64,000 nucleotides of DNA, taken from positions 1-64,000 of the forward strand of contig CAKSVM010000005.1 in assembly GCA_934503195.1 (NCBI GenBank), read 5' to 3'. The position numbers were made by a program, and so were the translations under genes. The notes under the pieces are model-generated. The model was given only the letters and a program-made list of their open reading frames with translations. It had not been told where the DNA came from and did no database searches. The DNA is from an uncultured Eubacteriales bacterium (GTDB taxonomy: Bacteria > Bacillota > Clostridia > Oscillospirales > CAG-272). This document shows, piece after piece, positions 13,387 to 22,328 of the stretch; the first letter of the stretch is position 1, and each line of letters begins with the position of its first letter.

Positions 13387-15441
13387 ATGCCTACAGGAAA
13401 ACACGATAAAAAACACCAGAAGAGCTTTTTGGGAATCCCGCCGCGCATTCTGCTGAACACGGTTATCGCGGCACTGTTCATTCTGATCTTCGCGCTTTTA
13501 GTGAAGTTCTCAAAGCTTGATCCGATGATTCTCGGCGCGGTAATGGCCGTCTGCCTCATTCTCGCGGAATTCTTCGGCGGAAAGCTCTACGGGCTTTTAA
13601 GCTTCCGCGTGAATCCCGACGACGAGACGATCTCGCCGATTCTTGGCAACATAACGCTCGATTTCATCCTGAAGCTCTATCTCCCGGTCGTAATCTGCGA
13701 CGAGAACGGAAAGATCATCTGGTACAACAATTCCTTTACCAAGGTCGCGAGCCCGCGCGAGGTGCTTTACACGAAGCATATCGACTCGATCTGCGGAATC
13801 GGGATGGATCAGATTCTCGCAGAGACCTCGGGTTCGCCCGAGTCGGCCGGGGCCGATAACGAGGACGGAGTCGACGCGGCCGCCTATGACCGCTTCTTCC
13901 GGATCAAGGGCTACCGCATAACCGCGCAGGGAAAGAATTACGTCATCACGGTCTGGAACGAGCGCACCGAGCTTCGCCGCGTCGCGAAAAGACTCGCCGA
14001 CGAGGAGACGATCATCGCTTATGTGATGATCGACAACCTCGACGAGCTGATGCAGTTTGTTCAGGAAAAATACCGCTCGGCCTCGGCAAAGGTCGAGAAT
14101 ATCCTCAAGGAATGGGCCGACTCGGTCGGCGGAATTCTCAAGGAATACGAGCGTGACAAGTTCATTTTCGTCTTCGAGGCGAGATATCTTGACGAGTTTA
14201 TCGAAAAGAAGTTTGACATTCTTGACCGGATCCGCGAGGTACGGATCGGAGAGGGAAGTATGCCGGTCACTGTTTCGATCGGAATCTCGCGCGTACACGG
14301 AACTCTCGCCGATAAGGATCACGACGCGCACGCGTCGCTTGATCTCGCTCTCCAACGCGGCGGCGATCAGGTCGTCGTCAAGAACGCGCACAACACCGAG
14401 TTCTATGGCGGACGCACCAAAACCGTTCAGAAGCGGACCAAGGTCAGGGCGAGAGTCATCGCCAACGAGCTTACGCTCAATATGGCCAGAGCGCATAACG
14501 TCCTCATAATGGGTCACCGGAATCCAGACTACGACTCGATCGGAGCCTGCGTCGGAATCGCGCGGCTCGCTATGTTCTGCGGCGTCAAGGCCAATATAGT
14601 CGTCAACCGCTCCGACGCGAATATAAGACAGGCGATAAACCGTGTCGCGAGCCTTCCCGAGTATACCGACATATTCGTTGACAGCTTCGTCGGGCAGGAT
14701 ATGATAAACTCCGACACGCTTCTCGTCATAGTCGACGTCAACAATCCCGTTCAGTTCGAGGCTCCCGATATCGCCGCGAACGTCGGAAGCATCGCGATAA
14801 TCGACCATCACCGCAAGACCGGGGATTACAGCCGTCAGCCGATCATAACCTACATCGAGCCTTCGGCGTCGTCGGCCTGCGAGCTTGTCGCCGAGATCCT
14901 CGAACAGGCACTTCCGATCGGAGGGCTTCACCGCGAGGAGGCAGACGTCCTTTACAGCGGAATGCTGCTTGACACCAAGCAGTTTTCGCGCAACACCGGA
15001 GTCCGCACTTTCAGCGCGGCACTCTATCTGCGCTCCGAGGGCGCGAACCCGGCCGAGGTTCAGCTATTCTTCAAGTCGGGACTCGACGATTTCATGCGCG
15101 AGGCCAAGTTCACGATGAATGTCGTCACCTACCGGCAGATCTTCGCGATCTCGATGAGCGACGGCGACGGAAGCCCGAAGGATCGTATCGCCGCGGCAAA
15201 GGCGGCGGACAAGCTTCTCTCGGTCGAGGGAGTAATGGCGTCCTTCGCGCTCGTCCACATCGACGACAGCGTCCACATCTCGGCGCGTTCGGCCGGAAAC
15301 GTCAACGTTCAGCTGATCCTCGAAAAGATCGGCGGCGGCGGATATTACGAGGCCGCGGGTGCGCTTCTCAAGAATGTCACGATGGCTTCGGCTCTTTCGA
15401 GCCTCAAGGCCGCAATTGACGATTATATGAAAAAGAAATAA
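13387..15441 (+). CDS. gdpP: Cyclic-di-AMP phosphodiesterase
   Basis: Hydrolyses the second messenger c-di-AMP. The 684-residue protein has two membrane helices (about 22-40 and 45-63), a PAS-like region (VVICDENGKIIWYNNSF), a degenerate GGDEF domain, and a C-terminal DHH/DHHA1 module. DHH-family motifs are visible as GHRNPDYDSIGA (about residues 376-387), DVNNP and the DHHRKTGDY signature near residue 472. A GGGYYEAAGA segment near the end is the DHHA1 glycine motif. GAAAGGAGTG precedes the ATG. It lies between the yybS-like gene and rplI as in B. subtilis (yybT). Confidence 0.93.
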   Translation: MPTGKHDKKHQKSFLGIPPRILLNTVIAALFILIFALLVKFSKLDPMILGAVMAVCLILAEFFGGKLYGLLSFRVNPDDETISPILGNITLDFILKLYLPVVICDENGKIIWYNNSFTKVASPREVLYTKHIDSICGIGMDQILAETSGSPESAGADNEDGVDAAAYDRFFRIKGYRITAQGKNYVITVWNERTELRRVAKRLADEETIIAYVMIDNLDELMQFVQEKYRSASAKVENILKEWADSVGGILKEYERDKFIFVFEARYLDEFIEKKFDILDRIREVRIGEGSMPVTVSIGISRVHGTLADKDHDAHASLDLALQRGGDQVVVKNAHNTEFYGGRTKTVQKRTKVRARVIANELTLNMARAHNVLIMGHRNPDYDSIGACVGIARLAMFCGVKANIVVNRSDANIRQAINRVASLPEYTDIFVDSFVGQDMINSDTLLVIVDVNNPVQFEAPDIAANVGSIAIIDHHRKTGDYSRQPIITYIEPSASSACELVAEILEQALPIGGLHREEADVLYSGMLLDTKQFSRNTGVRTFSAALYLRSEGANPAEVQLFFKSGLDDFMREAKFTMNVVTYRQIFAISMSDGDGSPKDRIAAAKAADKLLSVEGVMASFALVHIDDSVHISARSAGNVNVQLILEKIGGGGYYEAAGALLKNVTMASALSSLKAAIDDYMKKK

Positions 15442-15448
15442 TTTTCCA

Positions 15449-15476
15449 CGGCAGGCGCGGCAGAGCCGCGCCGCCG
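15449..15476 (+). promoter_or_regulatory. GC-rich hairpin in the gdpP–rplI gap
   Basis: A 12-bp stem with one bulged A: CGGC(A)GGCGCGGC pairs with GCCGCGCCGCCG around loop AGA. No T run follows, so it is not a simple terminator; it may be an RNA processing or regulatory structure in front of rplI. Confidence 0.45.
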
Positions 15477-15506
15477 GAATTTACCAAAGCAAGGGAGATA
15501 ATCAAA

Positions 15507-15956
15507 ATGAAAGTAGTACTCACTCAGGATGTAAAGGCACAGGGCAAGAAGGGACAGCTCATCGAGGTTTCGGACGGATACGCCCGCAACTTCCTCCTTC
15601 CGAGAAAGCTCGCCGTCATCGCCGACAACGCCGCGCTCAACGAGATCAAGGGACGCGAGGCCGCTGAAAAGCACAGAGCCGAGGTTGAGCTTGCGAACGC
15701 CAAGGACGCCGCCGCGAAGCTTGAATCGACCCAGATCTTCTTCAAGGGCAAGGTCGGCGCGGACGGCTTCATGCTTGGCTCGGTCACATCGAAGGATATC
15801 GCCGAGGAGCTTAAGACTCAGACCGGAATCGTAATCGACAAGCGCAAGATCCAGCTTTCAGGCCCCATAAAGGCCTTCGGCAAGACCGTGGTTGACGTCA
15901 AGCTCCATGCTGACGTCATGGGCAGGATCAACGTCGTCGTCACCGAAGAAAAATAA
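15507..15956 (+). CDS. rplI: 50S ribosomal protein L9
   Basis: The 149-residue protein has the complete L9 layout: an N-terminal RNA-binding domain (MKVVLTQDVKAQGKKGQLIE, then VSDGYARNFLLPRKLA), the long connecting helix rich in Ala/Glu/Lys (about residues 45-75), and a C-terminal domain with the GSVTSKDIAEEL segment. L9 binds 23S rRNA at the base of the L1 stalk and helps maintain reading frame. AGGGAG precedes the start. It is followed after 3 nt by dnaB. Confidence 0.97.
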   Translation: MKVVLTQDVKAQGKKGQLIEVSDGYARNFLLPRKLAVIADNAALNEIKGREAAEKHRAEVELANAKDAAAKLESTQIFFKGKVGADGFMLGSVTSKDIAEELKTQTGIVIDKRKIQLSGPIKAFGKTVVDVKLHADVMGRINVVVTEEK

Positions 15957-15959
15957 GCT

Positions 15960-17294
15960 ATGGCCGACATTCTTGCTCCGAGAAAGCTTCCTTTCTCGCT
16001 GGATGCCGAGCAGTCGGTGCTGGGATCGATTCTGATTGATCCCGAAACCTTCAACATAGTCGCCGGAATACTCAAAAGCGACGATTTCCACGTCGAGAAT
16101 CACCGCGAGATCTACCTCGCAATGCAGGATCTCTACCTACAGAACCGGAGCATTGACGTCGTTACGCTGATCGATATGCTCGTTCACCGCGGAGTGCTCG
16201 AACAGGACAAGTGCGAGGAATATGTAAAGCTTCTCGTCGGAGTCGTGCCGTCGGCCGCCAACGCCGCCGATTACGCGCAGATTGTCAAGGACAAGAGTAT
16301 TCTCCGCCACCTCATTGAGGCGTCGGAGCAGATCTCCGAATCGGCCTACGCGGCGCAGGACGACGTCGTGCATATCCTCGGAAACGCCGAGCAGATGATC
16401 TTCTCGATCGCCGAGGGCAACGAGCAGAAGGGCTTTCTCCACATCCGCGACGTGCTTGTCCAGACCTACCAGCATCTCCACGATCTTAAGGAAAACCGCG
16501 CCGAGACGATCGGAACCCCGACCGGATTCGGTGACCTTGACAACGTTCTCGTCGGAATGGGAAAAAGCGACCTTATTCTGATCGGAGCGCGTCCCGGTAT
16601 GGGAAAGACGAGTTTCGCGCTCAATATCGCGTCGAACGTCGCCAGAGAGACGAAAAAAGCGGTCTGCATTTTTTCGCTTGAAATGTCGGCCGAACAGCTC
16701 GTCTCGCGTATGCTTTCGAGTGAGGCTCTGGTCGACAGCCACAACATCCGCTCGGGAGAGCTTTCGGACGAGGACTGGGATAAGCTCGCTCACGCCTCGG
16801 CCGGACTTTCGGAGTGCGATATCTTCATCGACGACACGACCGGAATCACCGCGACCGGAATGAAGGCGAAGCTCCGCAGGGTCAAGAACCTCGGACTCGT
16901 GATAATCGACTACCTCCAGCTCATGCAGTCTGACCGCAAGATCGACAACCGTGTGCAGGAGGTCGCGGACATTTCGCGAAATCTGAAGATTCTCGCCAAG
17001 GAGCTTCAGGTTCCGCTCGTCTGCGCGGCTCAGCTTTCGCGAAGCCCCGAGTCGAGAACCGACAAGACGCCGATGCTTTCCGACCTGCGTGACTCGGGAG
17101 CGATCGAGCAGGACGCCGACGTCGTCATGTTCCTCTCGCGCGACTACTACGGAAACGACCCGACAAAGCAGAACGTCGCCGACATAATCATCGCGAAGAA
17201 CCGTCACGGCGCGACCGGAAAGGTCACGATGGGCTGGTTCGGACAGTTCACGAAGTTCACCTCGCTCGCGCCCGAAGAGGAGCCGCCGCGTTAA
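15960..17294 (+). CDS. dnaB: Replicative DNA helicase
   Basis: Hexameric helicase that unwinds DNA at the fork (called DnaC in B. subtilis). The N-terminal domain starts PFSLDAEQSVLGSILIDPE; the RecA-like C-terminal domain carries Walker A GARPGMGKTS (about residues 208-217), Walker B LVIIDYLQLM, the QLSRSPESR loop and a SGAIEQDADVV arginine-finger region. At 444 residues it has normal length and no intein. The start lies 3 nt after the rplI stop without a strong ribosome binding site, so translation is probably coupled. Confidence 0.96.
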   Translation: MADILAPRKLPFSLDAEQSVLGSILIDPETFNIVAGILKSDDFHVENHREIYLAMQDLYLQNRSIDVVTLIDMLVHRGVLEQDKCEEYVKLLVGVVPSAANAADYAQIVKDKSILRHLIEASEQISESAYAAQDDVVHILGNAEQMIFSIAEGNEQKGFLHIRDVLVQTYQHLHDLKENRAETIGTPTGFGDLDNVLVGMGKSDLILIGARPGMGKTSFALNIASNVARETKKAVCIFSLEMSAEQLVSRMLSSEALVDSHNIRSGELSDEDWDKLAHASAGLSECDIFIDDTTGITATGMKAKLRRVKNLGLVIIDYLQLMQSDRKIDNRVQEVADISRNLKILAKELQVPLVCAAQLSRSPESRTDKTPMLSDLRDSGAIEQDADVVMFLSRDYYGNDPTKQNVADIIIAKNRHGATGKVTMGWFGQFTKFTSLAPEEEPPR

Positions 17295-17305
17295 GGAAGC
17301 TTATT

Positions 17306-18706
17306 TTGAAAAACGGAATTTCAGGCGAAGCATCAATCGCCGTGAGAAAAAAATTCAGATCCGCGCTCGGGGAGTATAGGATGCTTTCGGGCGTGAAGGG
17401 CGTTCTCATCGGGTATTCGGGCGGCGCGGATTCCTCCGCGCTTCTCAAGCTTATGTCCGAGGAACGCGAAAGAAGCGGAATTTATATAAAAGCCGTCCAT
17501 GTCCACCACGGCATCCGCGGTGGTGAGGCCGACCGCGACGCGAAATTCTGCGAGGACACCTGCAAGCGGCTCGGAATTGATTTCGAGCTTGTGAAGGCCG
17601 ATATCCCCGCGATCGCGAAGCTTTCGGGCAGGGGAATCGAGGAGACCGCGCGGGATTTCAGATATTCCGAGTTCGCTCGGATTCTCTCGTCGGACGAACG
17701 GCTTGATGCCGTCGCGACGGCGCACAACTCGGACGACAACGCCGAGACCATGCTATATAATCTCATCCGCGGCACCGGAGTCGCTGGACTTTCGGGAATC
17801 CCGCCGACGAGAAAGCTCGGCGAGCATAAAATAATCCGTCCGCTCATCGGCGTCACGAAGGACGAAATAATCGACTTTTGTAAGGCCGAAAATATCGGCT
17901 TCATACACGACAGCACGAACGACGATATTCTGTACACGCGGAATTATATCCGCCACGAGCTGATTCCGGGGATGAAGAAGCTCAATCCGGCGTTTCCCGA
18001 AGCCGCCGGAAGACTTTCAAGGCTGGCGCGGGATGACGATGACTGTCTCTCGTCGCTCGCGGAAGAGCTTGTGAAAAACCGAAATCCCTGCGCTGATCTC
18101 GCAAATGCGCATCGTGCGATCGCCTCGCGCGCGGTCATAAAGATGTACTCGGAGGTATCCGGGGCGACGCTTGAGACCGTGCATATTGACGCGGTTCTCG
18201 CGCTCTGCGCGAAGGGACGCGGCGAGCTTTCACTGCCCGACCGGGTATTCGCGCGGATTGTCGTCGGAAAACTCGTCTTTACGCGTGAAAAAATGTCGGC
18301 CGCGCCTGAGTTTTTTCATGAAATTCATCCTGGCGTGAATCATTTCGCAGAACCCGATTTCGCGGTCTTAATGTACAGAAATGATGGCAGTGTCGAAAAA
18401 GATAACGAAACTCTGAAAAAAATTTACAACTTATCAATACACATAAGATTAAATTCTGATACAATAAAGCATATATTGTTCGTGCGCGAAAGACGCCCCG
18501 GCGACTCATACGTCTGCGGCGGCATGACGCGAAAGATTAAAAAGCTTTGCAATGACCGCAAGCTCACGATGAGCGAGCGGCAGAGAATCCCGGTTTTCTG
18601 CGACGATGACGGCGTGATCTGGTATCCCGGATCCCCGCCCGCCGACCGCGTGAAGCCGGAGGGTGACGACTTTGTATCGTTAGTTTATTATTATAATGAG
18701 GTTTGA
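17306..18706 (+). CDS. tilS: tRNA(Ile)-lysidine synthase
   Basis: Converts C34 of the CAU-anticodon isoleucine tRNA to lysidine, an essential step. The N-type PP-loop GYSGGADSS is at residues 36-44; HVHHGIRG and AHNSDDNAET follow as family motifs. The C-terminal TilS substrate-binding domain shows as RRPGDSYVCGGMTRKIKKL and the closing IPVF...GVIWYPG segment. The start is a TTG at 17306, 6 nt after AAGGAAG; no ATG fits. A stretch at about 18370-18480 is much more AT-rich than its surroundings. The stop abuts hpt. Confidence 0.94.
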   Translation: MKNGISGEASIAVRKKFRSALGEYRMLSGVKGVLIGYSGGADSSALLKLMSEERERSGIYIKAVHVHHGIRGGEADRDAKFCEDTCKRLGIDFELVKADIPAIAKLSGRGIEETARDFRYSEFARILSSDERLDAVATAHNSDDNAETMLYNLIRGTGVAGLSGIPPTRKLGEHKIIRPLIGVTKDEIIDFCKAENIGFIHDSTNDDILYTRNYIRHELIPGMKKLNPAFPEAAGRLSRLARDDDDCLSSLAEELVKNRNPCADLANAHRAIASRAVIKMYSEVSGATLETVHIDAVLALCAKGRGELSLPDRVFARIVVGKLVFTREKMSAAPEFFHEIHPGVNHFAEPDFAVLMYRNDGSVEKDNETLKKIYNLSIHIRLNSDTIKHILFVRERRPGDSYVCGGMTRKIKKLCNDRKLTMSERQRIPVFCDDDGVIWYPGSPPADRVKPEGDDFVSLVYYYNEV

Positions 18707-18708
18707 CA

Positions 18709-19260
18709 ATGAGAAAGGATATTGAAAAGATCCTCGTTTCAGAGGAAGAGCTTGATGAGATAACCACCCGGATCGCCGGAGAGATCAGCCGCGACTATGA
18801 GGGAAAAAGACTTCTGCTTCTCTGCATTCTCAAAGGCTCGGTAGTCTTCATGGGAGATCTCATGAAGAAGATCAGCATCCCGGTCGAGATCGATTTCATG
18901 AAGGTCTCGTCCTACGGCGCGGGAACGAAGTCGTCGGGAACCGTTAATATCGTTTTTGATCTTTACCGGAACGATCTTCCGGATATCGATATAGTCATAA
19001 TCGAGGATATCATCGACAGCGGACGCACGCTCTCGTATCTCACGACCTATCTTAAGAACAAGGGCGCGAGAAGCGTCAGAATCGCGACCGTGCTTGACAA
19101 GCCATCGCGCCGCGATCCCTCGGTGACGCTCACGCCGGATTACACCGGAAAGGTCATTCCCGATGAGTTCGTCGTCGGGTACGGACTCGATTACGACGAG
19201 AAATACCGTGCGCTTCCTTACATAGGAGTGCTGAGTCCCGAGGTCTACAGCGGAGAGTGA
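18709..19260 (+). CDS. hpt: Hypoxanthine phosphoribosyltransferase
   Basis: Purine salvage enzyme making IMP (and usually GMP) from free base and PRPP. The 183-residue protein has the PRPP-binding motif VIIEDIIDSGRTL at residues 96-108, the flexible SSYG loop (67-70) and the C-terminal DEFVVGYGLDYDEKYR segment. ATG 18709 is preferred to the TTG at 18703 because GAGG ends 7 nt before it. The tilS–hpt–ftsH order is widespread in Firmicutes. Confidence 0.95.
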   Translation: MRKDIEKILVSEEELDEITTRIAGEISRDYEGKRLLLLCILKGSVVFMGDLMKKISIPVEIDFMKVSSYGAGTKSSGTVNIVFDLYRNDLPDIDIVIIEDIIDSGRTLSYLTTYLKNKGARSVRIATVLDKPSRRDPSVTLTPDYTGKVIPDEFVVGYGLDYDEKYRALPYIGVLSPEVYSGE

Positions 19261-19312
19261 AACACCGCGAAAAGAGCGTCCCTTCGGCAAAAAATCAAGT
19301 TGAGAGGTAATT

Positions 19313-21322
19313 ATGAAATCAAACTACAAGATTCTGATCTTCTATGTAGTGCTGATAGCCGTGATACTCGTGGCGACCGCCGCGCTCTTCGGAAATCAGC
19401 CAAGCTCGAAGATCATCTACAGTGATATCGACAGACTGTTCTATGAAGAGCAGGTAAAGATGTTTGAGATAGACAGCGACAATCAGCTGACCATCTGGAA
19501 GCGCGACAATTCGGTCGTCACCTTCAAACTGCGTTCGCTCGATTCCTTCTGGGCACAGTTCGGCGACATGATCGAGAAGCAGTTCAGAGCCGGAACGATC
19601 GAGGAGTACAATATCGCTGAGCCAGTCGAGATACCGTGGTGGATAAATCTCCTCCCGTACGCGATCGTCATAATCCTCTTCATCGTCTTCTGGTTCTTCA
19701 TCATAAACCAGTTCGCGGGAGGTGCTGGCGGAAAGGGCGGAAAGATCGGCAATTTCGGCAAGGCGCGCGCGAAGCTCGGTTCTGACGAGAAAAAGAAGGT
19801 CTTCTTCAAGGACGTCGCCGGAGCCGACGAGGAAAAGGCCGAGCTTCAGGAGTGCGTGGAGTTCCTGCGTGATCCGACGAAGTTCACGAAGCTCGGTGCG
19901 CATATCCCGCACGGCGTGCTTTTGGTAGGCCCTCCCGGTACCGGTAAGACGCTTCTCGCGAAGGCGGTCGCGGGCGAGGCAGGGGTTCCGTTCTATTCGA
20001 TCTCGGGTTCGGATTTCGTTGAGATGTACGTCGGCGTCGGAGCGTCGCGCGTGCGCGACCTCTTTGATACCGCGAAGAAGAATCCCGCGAGCATCATCTT
20101 CATCGATGAGATAGACGCCGTCGGACGTCACCGCGGCGCGGGTCTCGGCGGCGGACACGACGAGCGTGAGCAAACTCTCAACCAGCTCCTTGTCGAGATG
20201 GACGGTTTCGGCGGAAACGAGGGAGTCATTGTCATGGCGGCGACCAACCGTCCCGACATTCTCGACCCTGCGCTTCTCAGACCCGGACGCTTTGACAGAC
20301 AGATCACGGTCAATTATCCCGATATCAAGGGACGCGAGGATATCCTGAAGGTTCACGCCGAGGGCAAGACCTTTGAGCAGAACGTCGATCTCCACACTCT
20401 CGCGAAGACCACGGTCGGCTTCACTGGAGCGGATCTAGCGAACCTCCTTAACGAGGCCGCGCTCCTCGCCGCGAGAAAGAACAAGAGCCTCATCGGCATG
20501 GACGACCTCGAAGAGGCGACGATCAAGGTCATGGTCGGCCCGCAGAAGAAGTCCAAGGTCATAAGCGACAAAGAAAAGCGTCTAACGGCTTATCACGAGG
20601 CCGGACACGCGATCGTTACGAAGTTCCTCCAGCCCGACACCCCGGTGCATCAGATTTCGATCATCCCGGCCGGACGCGCGGGCGGATATACGCTCTCGCT
20701 CCCGAAGGAGGATCGCTCCTATCAGTCGAAGAGCGACATGGAGAACGAGATCGTCTCGCTTCTCGGCGGACGCGTCGCGGAGAAGATCATCCTCGGCGAC
20801 ATCTCGACCGGAGCTTCGAACGATATCCAGCGCGCCACCGCGATCGCGCGGAACATGGTCACACGCTACGGCATGAGCGACACGTTAGGCCCGATCGTCT
20901 ACGGCTCCGAGCATAACAGCGACGAGGTCTTCCTTGGCCGCGACTTCAACACGAGCCGCAACTATTCCGAGGACACCGCGACGATCATCGACAACGAGAT
21001 CAAGCGGCTTGTCAACACCGCGTATGACAAGGCGACCGAGCTTCTCACCGAGCATATAGATAAGCTCCACTTCCTCGCTTCCTACCTCATGAAGAACGAG
21101 GTCATGGATGAGGCTCAGTTCAACGCCGCTATGGACGGTGATCCGACTATTGAGGAGCTTGAGGCGATGCGCGACGAAAAGCACAAGAAGTCGGACGAGG
21201 AAAACCGCGTTAAGGCCGAGGAAAACGAGGCCGAGCGTCTCCGCCGCGAAGCCGAGGAAAAGGAAAAGGCCGAGCAGGAGAAAAACAAGGGCAACGACGA
21301 CATTCCGAAAATGAAGGAATGA
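19313..21322 (+). CDS. ftsH: ATP-dependent zinc metalloprotease FtsH
   Basis: Membrane-anchored AAA+ protease for quality control of membrane and regulatory proteins. The 669-residue protein has two membrane helices (about 7-25 and 112-133) enclosing the outer domain. Walker A GPPGTGKT is at 206-213, Walker B FIDEIDAV at 263-270, the second region of homology ATNRPDILDPALLRPGRFDR at 310-329, and the zinc site HEAGH at 428-432. The C-terminal tail after about 615 is a highly charged Glu/Lys/Arg coiled coil, longer than in E. coli. It closes the tilS–hpt–ftsH run. Confidence 0.96.
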   Translation: MKSNYKILIFYVVLIAVILVATAALFGNQPSSKIIYSDIDRLFYEEQVKMFEIDSDNQLTIWKRDNSVVTFKLRSLDSFWAQFGDMIEKQFRAGTIEEYNIAEPVEIPWWINLLPYAIVIILFIVFWFFIINQFAGGAGGKGGKIGNFGKARAKLGSDEKKKVFFKDVAGADEEKAELQECVEFLRDPTKFTKLGAHIPHGVLLVGPPGTGKTLLAKAVAGEAGVPFYSISGSDFVEMYVGVGASRVRDLFDTAKKNPASIIFIDEIDAVGRHRGAGLGGGHDEREQTLNQLLVEMDGFGGNEGVIVMAATNRPDILDPALLRPGRFDRQITVNYPDIKGREDILKVHAEGKTFEQNVDLHTLAKTTVGFTGADLANLLNEAALLAARKNKSLIGMDDLEEATIKVMVGPQKKSKVISDKEKRLTAYHEAGHAIVTKFLQPDTPVHQISIIPAGRAGGYTLSLPKEDRSYQSKSDMENEIVSLLGGRVAEKIILGDISTGASNDIQRATAIARNMVTRYGMSDTLGPIVYGSEHNSDEVFLGRDFNTSRNYSEDTATIIDNEIKRLVNTAYDKATELLTEHIDKLHFLASYLMKNEVMDEAQFNAAMDGDPTIEELEAMRDEKHKKSDEENRVKAEENEAERLRREAEEKEKAEQEKNKGNDDIPKMKE

Positions 21323-21330
21323 CAAACCAC

Positions 21331-21351
21331 GCCGCCCCACAACGGGGCGGC
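21331..21351 (+). other. Hairpin after ftsH
   Basis: Perfect 8-bp stem GCCGCCCC/GGGGCGGC with loop ACAAC, immediately in front of the ribosome binding site of the next gene. Without a T tract it may be a processing or partial-termination site. Confidence 0.45.
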
Positions 21352-21369
21352 AGATGAAAGGACGATACA

Positions 21370-22257
21370 ATGGAAAGCAAGATCAGCACCGCAAAAGCCT
21401 CCGCGATCGGCTCCACGCTGGGCGGAGAACTCATCTCCTATAAGAGGAACGGTCAGGAATACGTCTGGGAGGGACTTCCCGAATACTGGCCGAGCCACGC
21501 TCCGATTCTCTTCCCGACGGTCGGCTCGACGATCGACGGAAGCGTGAAGTTTGAGGGTGTCGCTTATCCGCTTCAGAAGCACGGATTCGCGAGAAGACAG
21601 GATTTCCGTCTGCTCGAACAGACCGAGAACAAGCTTGTATACGAGCTTTTCGACAGCCCCGCATCGCACGAGGTCTATCCCTACAGGTTCCGCCTTCTCG
21701 TGACGCACATCATCACCGACGAGGGATTCTCGACCGAATATACCGTTGAGAATATCGACTCGAAGCCGATCTGGTTCTGCATCGGCGGACACGCCGGCTT
21801 CCGCTGCCCGATGAAGGACGGCGAAAAGTTCTCGGACTACAAGCTCGTCTTTGACAGCGTCGAGAACGAGGATGTCATCTACACGACAAACTACGGCGGA
21901 GGATACATAGACGCGTCGCTCCCCGTGACCGACAAGCTCAAGAACACGAACGAGTGGGATCTCGAATACTCCGACTACGACGTCGACGTTCTGCTGACGA
22001 AGAAGCTGAAGAGCCACAGCGTGAAGCTCATAAACAAGAACACCGGAAAGGGAATCGATTTCGATTTCTCGGGATTCAAGGCACTCGGCATCTGGACCCC
22101 GCCGAAGAAGCAGGCTCCGTTCGTCTGCATCGAGCCGTGGAACGGACTCCCGGCGCATCTCGGCGAGACCGGAAACTTCGAGGACAAGCCCTACGCGATA
22201 AAGCTCGGTGTCGGAGAAAAATATTCGGTCGGCTATTCTATGAAGGTAATTGACTGA
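21370..22257 (+). CDS. Aldose 1-epimerase family protein (LacX-like mutarotase)
   Basis: The 295-residue beta-sandwich protein carries LacX-type aldose epimerase landmarks: HGFAR (71-75), IGGHAGFRCP with His141, and the late CIEPWNGLP with Glu255 as the probable catalytic base. Such enzymes interconvert alpha and beta anomers of hexoses; the precise sugar is not known for this subgroup. AAAGGACG precedes the ATG. It could be read through from ftsH, separated only by a hairpin without a T tract. Confidence 0.85.
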   Translation: MESKISTAKASAIGSTLGGELISYKRNGQEYVWEGLPEYWPSHAPILFPTVGSTIDGSVKFEGVAYPLQKHGFARRQDFRLLEQTENKLVYELFDSPASHEVYPYRFRLLVTHIITDEGFSTEYTVENIDSKPIWFCIGGHAGFRCPMKDGEKFSDYKLVFDSVENEDVIYTTNYGGGYIDASLPVTDKLKNTNEWDLEYSDYDVDVLLTKKLKSHSVKLINKNTGKGIDFDFSGFKALGIWTPPKKQAPFVCIEPWNGLPAHLGETGNFEDKPYAIKLGVGEKYSVGYSMKVID

Positions 22258-22282
22258 TTTCCCATCTTGGGAGTATGATTTT

Positions 22283-22320
22283 CGGGGCAGGAGCTTTTCC
22301 TGTCCCGCGCTTTGGTTTTG
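22283..22320 (+). terminator. Probable terminator after the mutarotase gene
   Basis: CGGGGCAGGA (22283-22292) pairs with TCCTGTCCCG (22298-22307, one G·U pair), followed by CGCTTTGGTTTTG, an imperfect U-rich tail. Confidence 0.6.
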
Positions 22321-22328
22321 GGGGATAA

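Noticed and set aside
13597..17207. Long minus-strand frames opposite gdpP and dnaB
   Set aside because: Same cause: shadows of real genes, no start signals, no recognisable domains.
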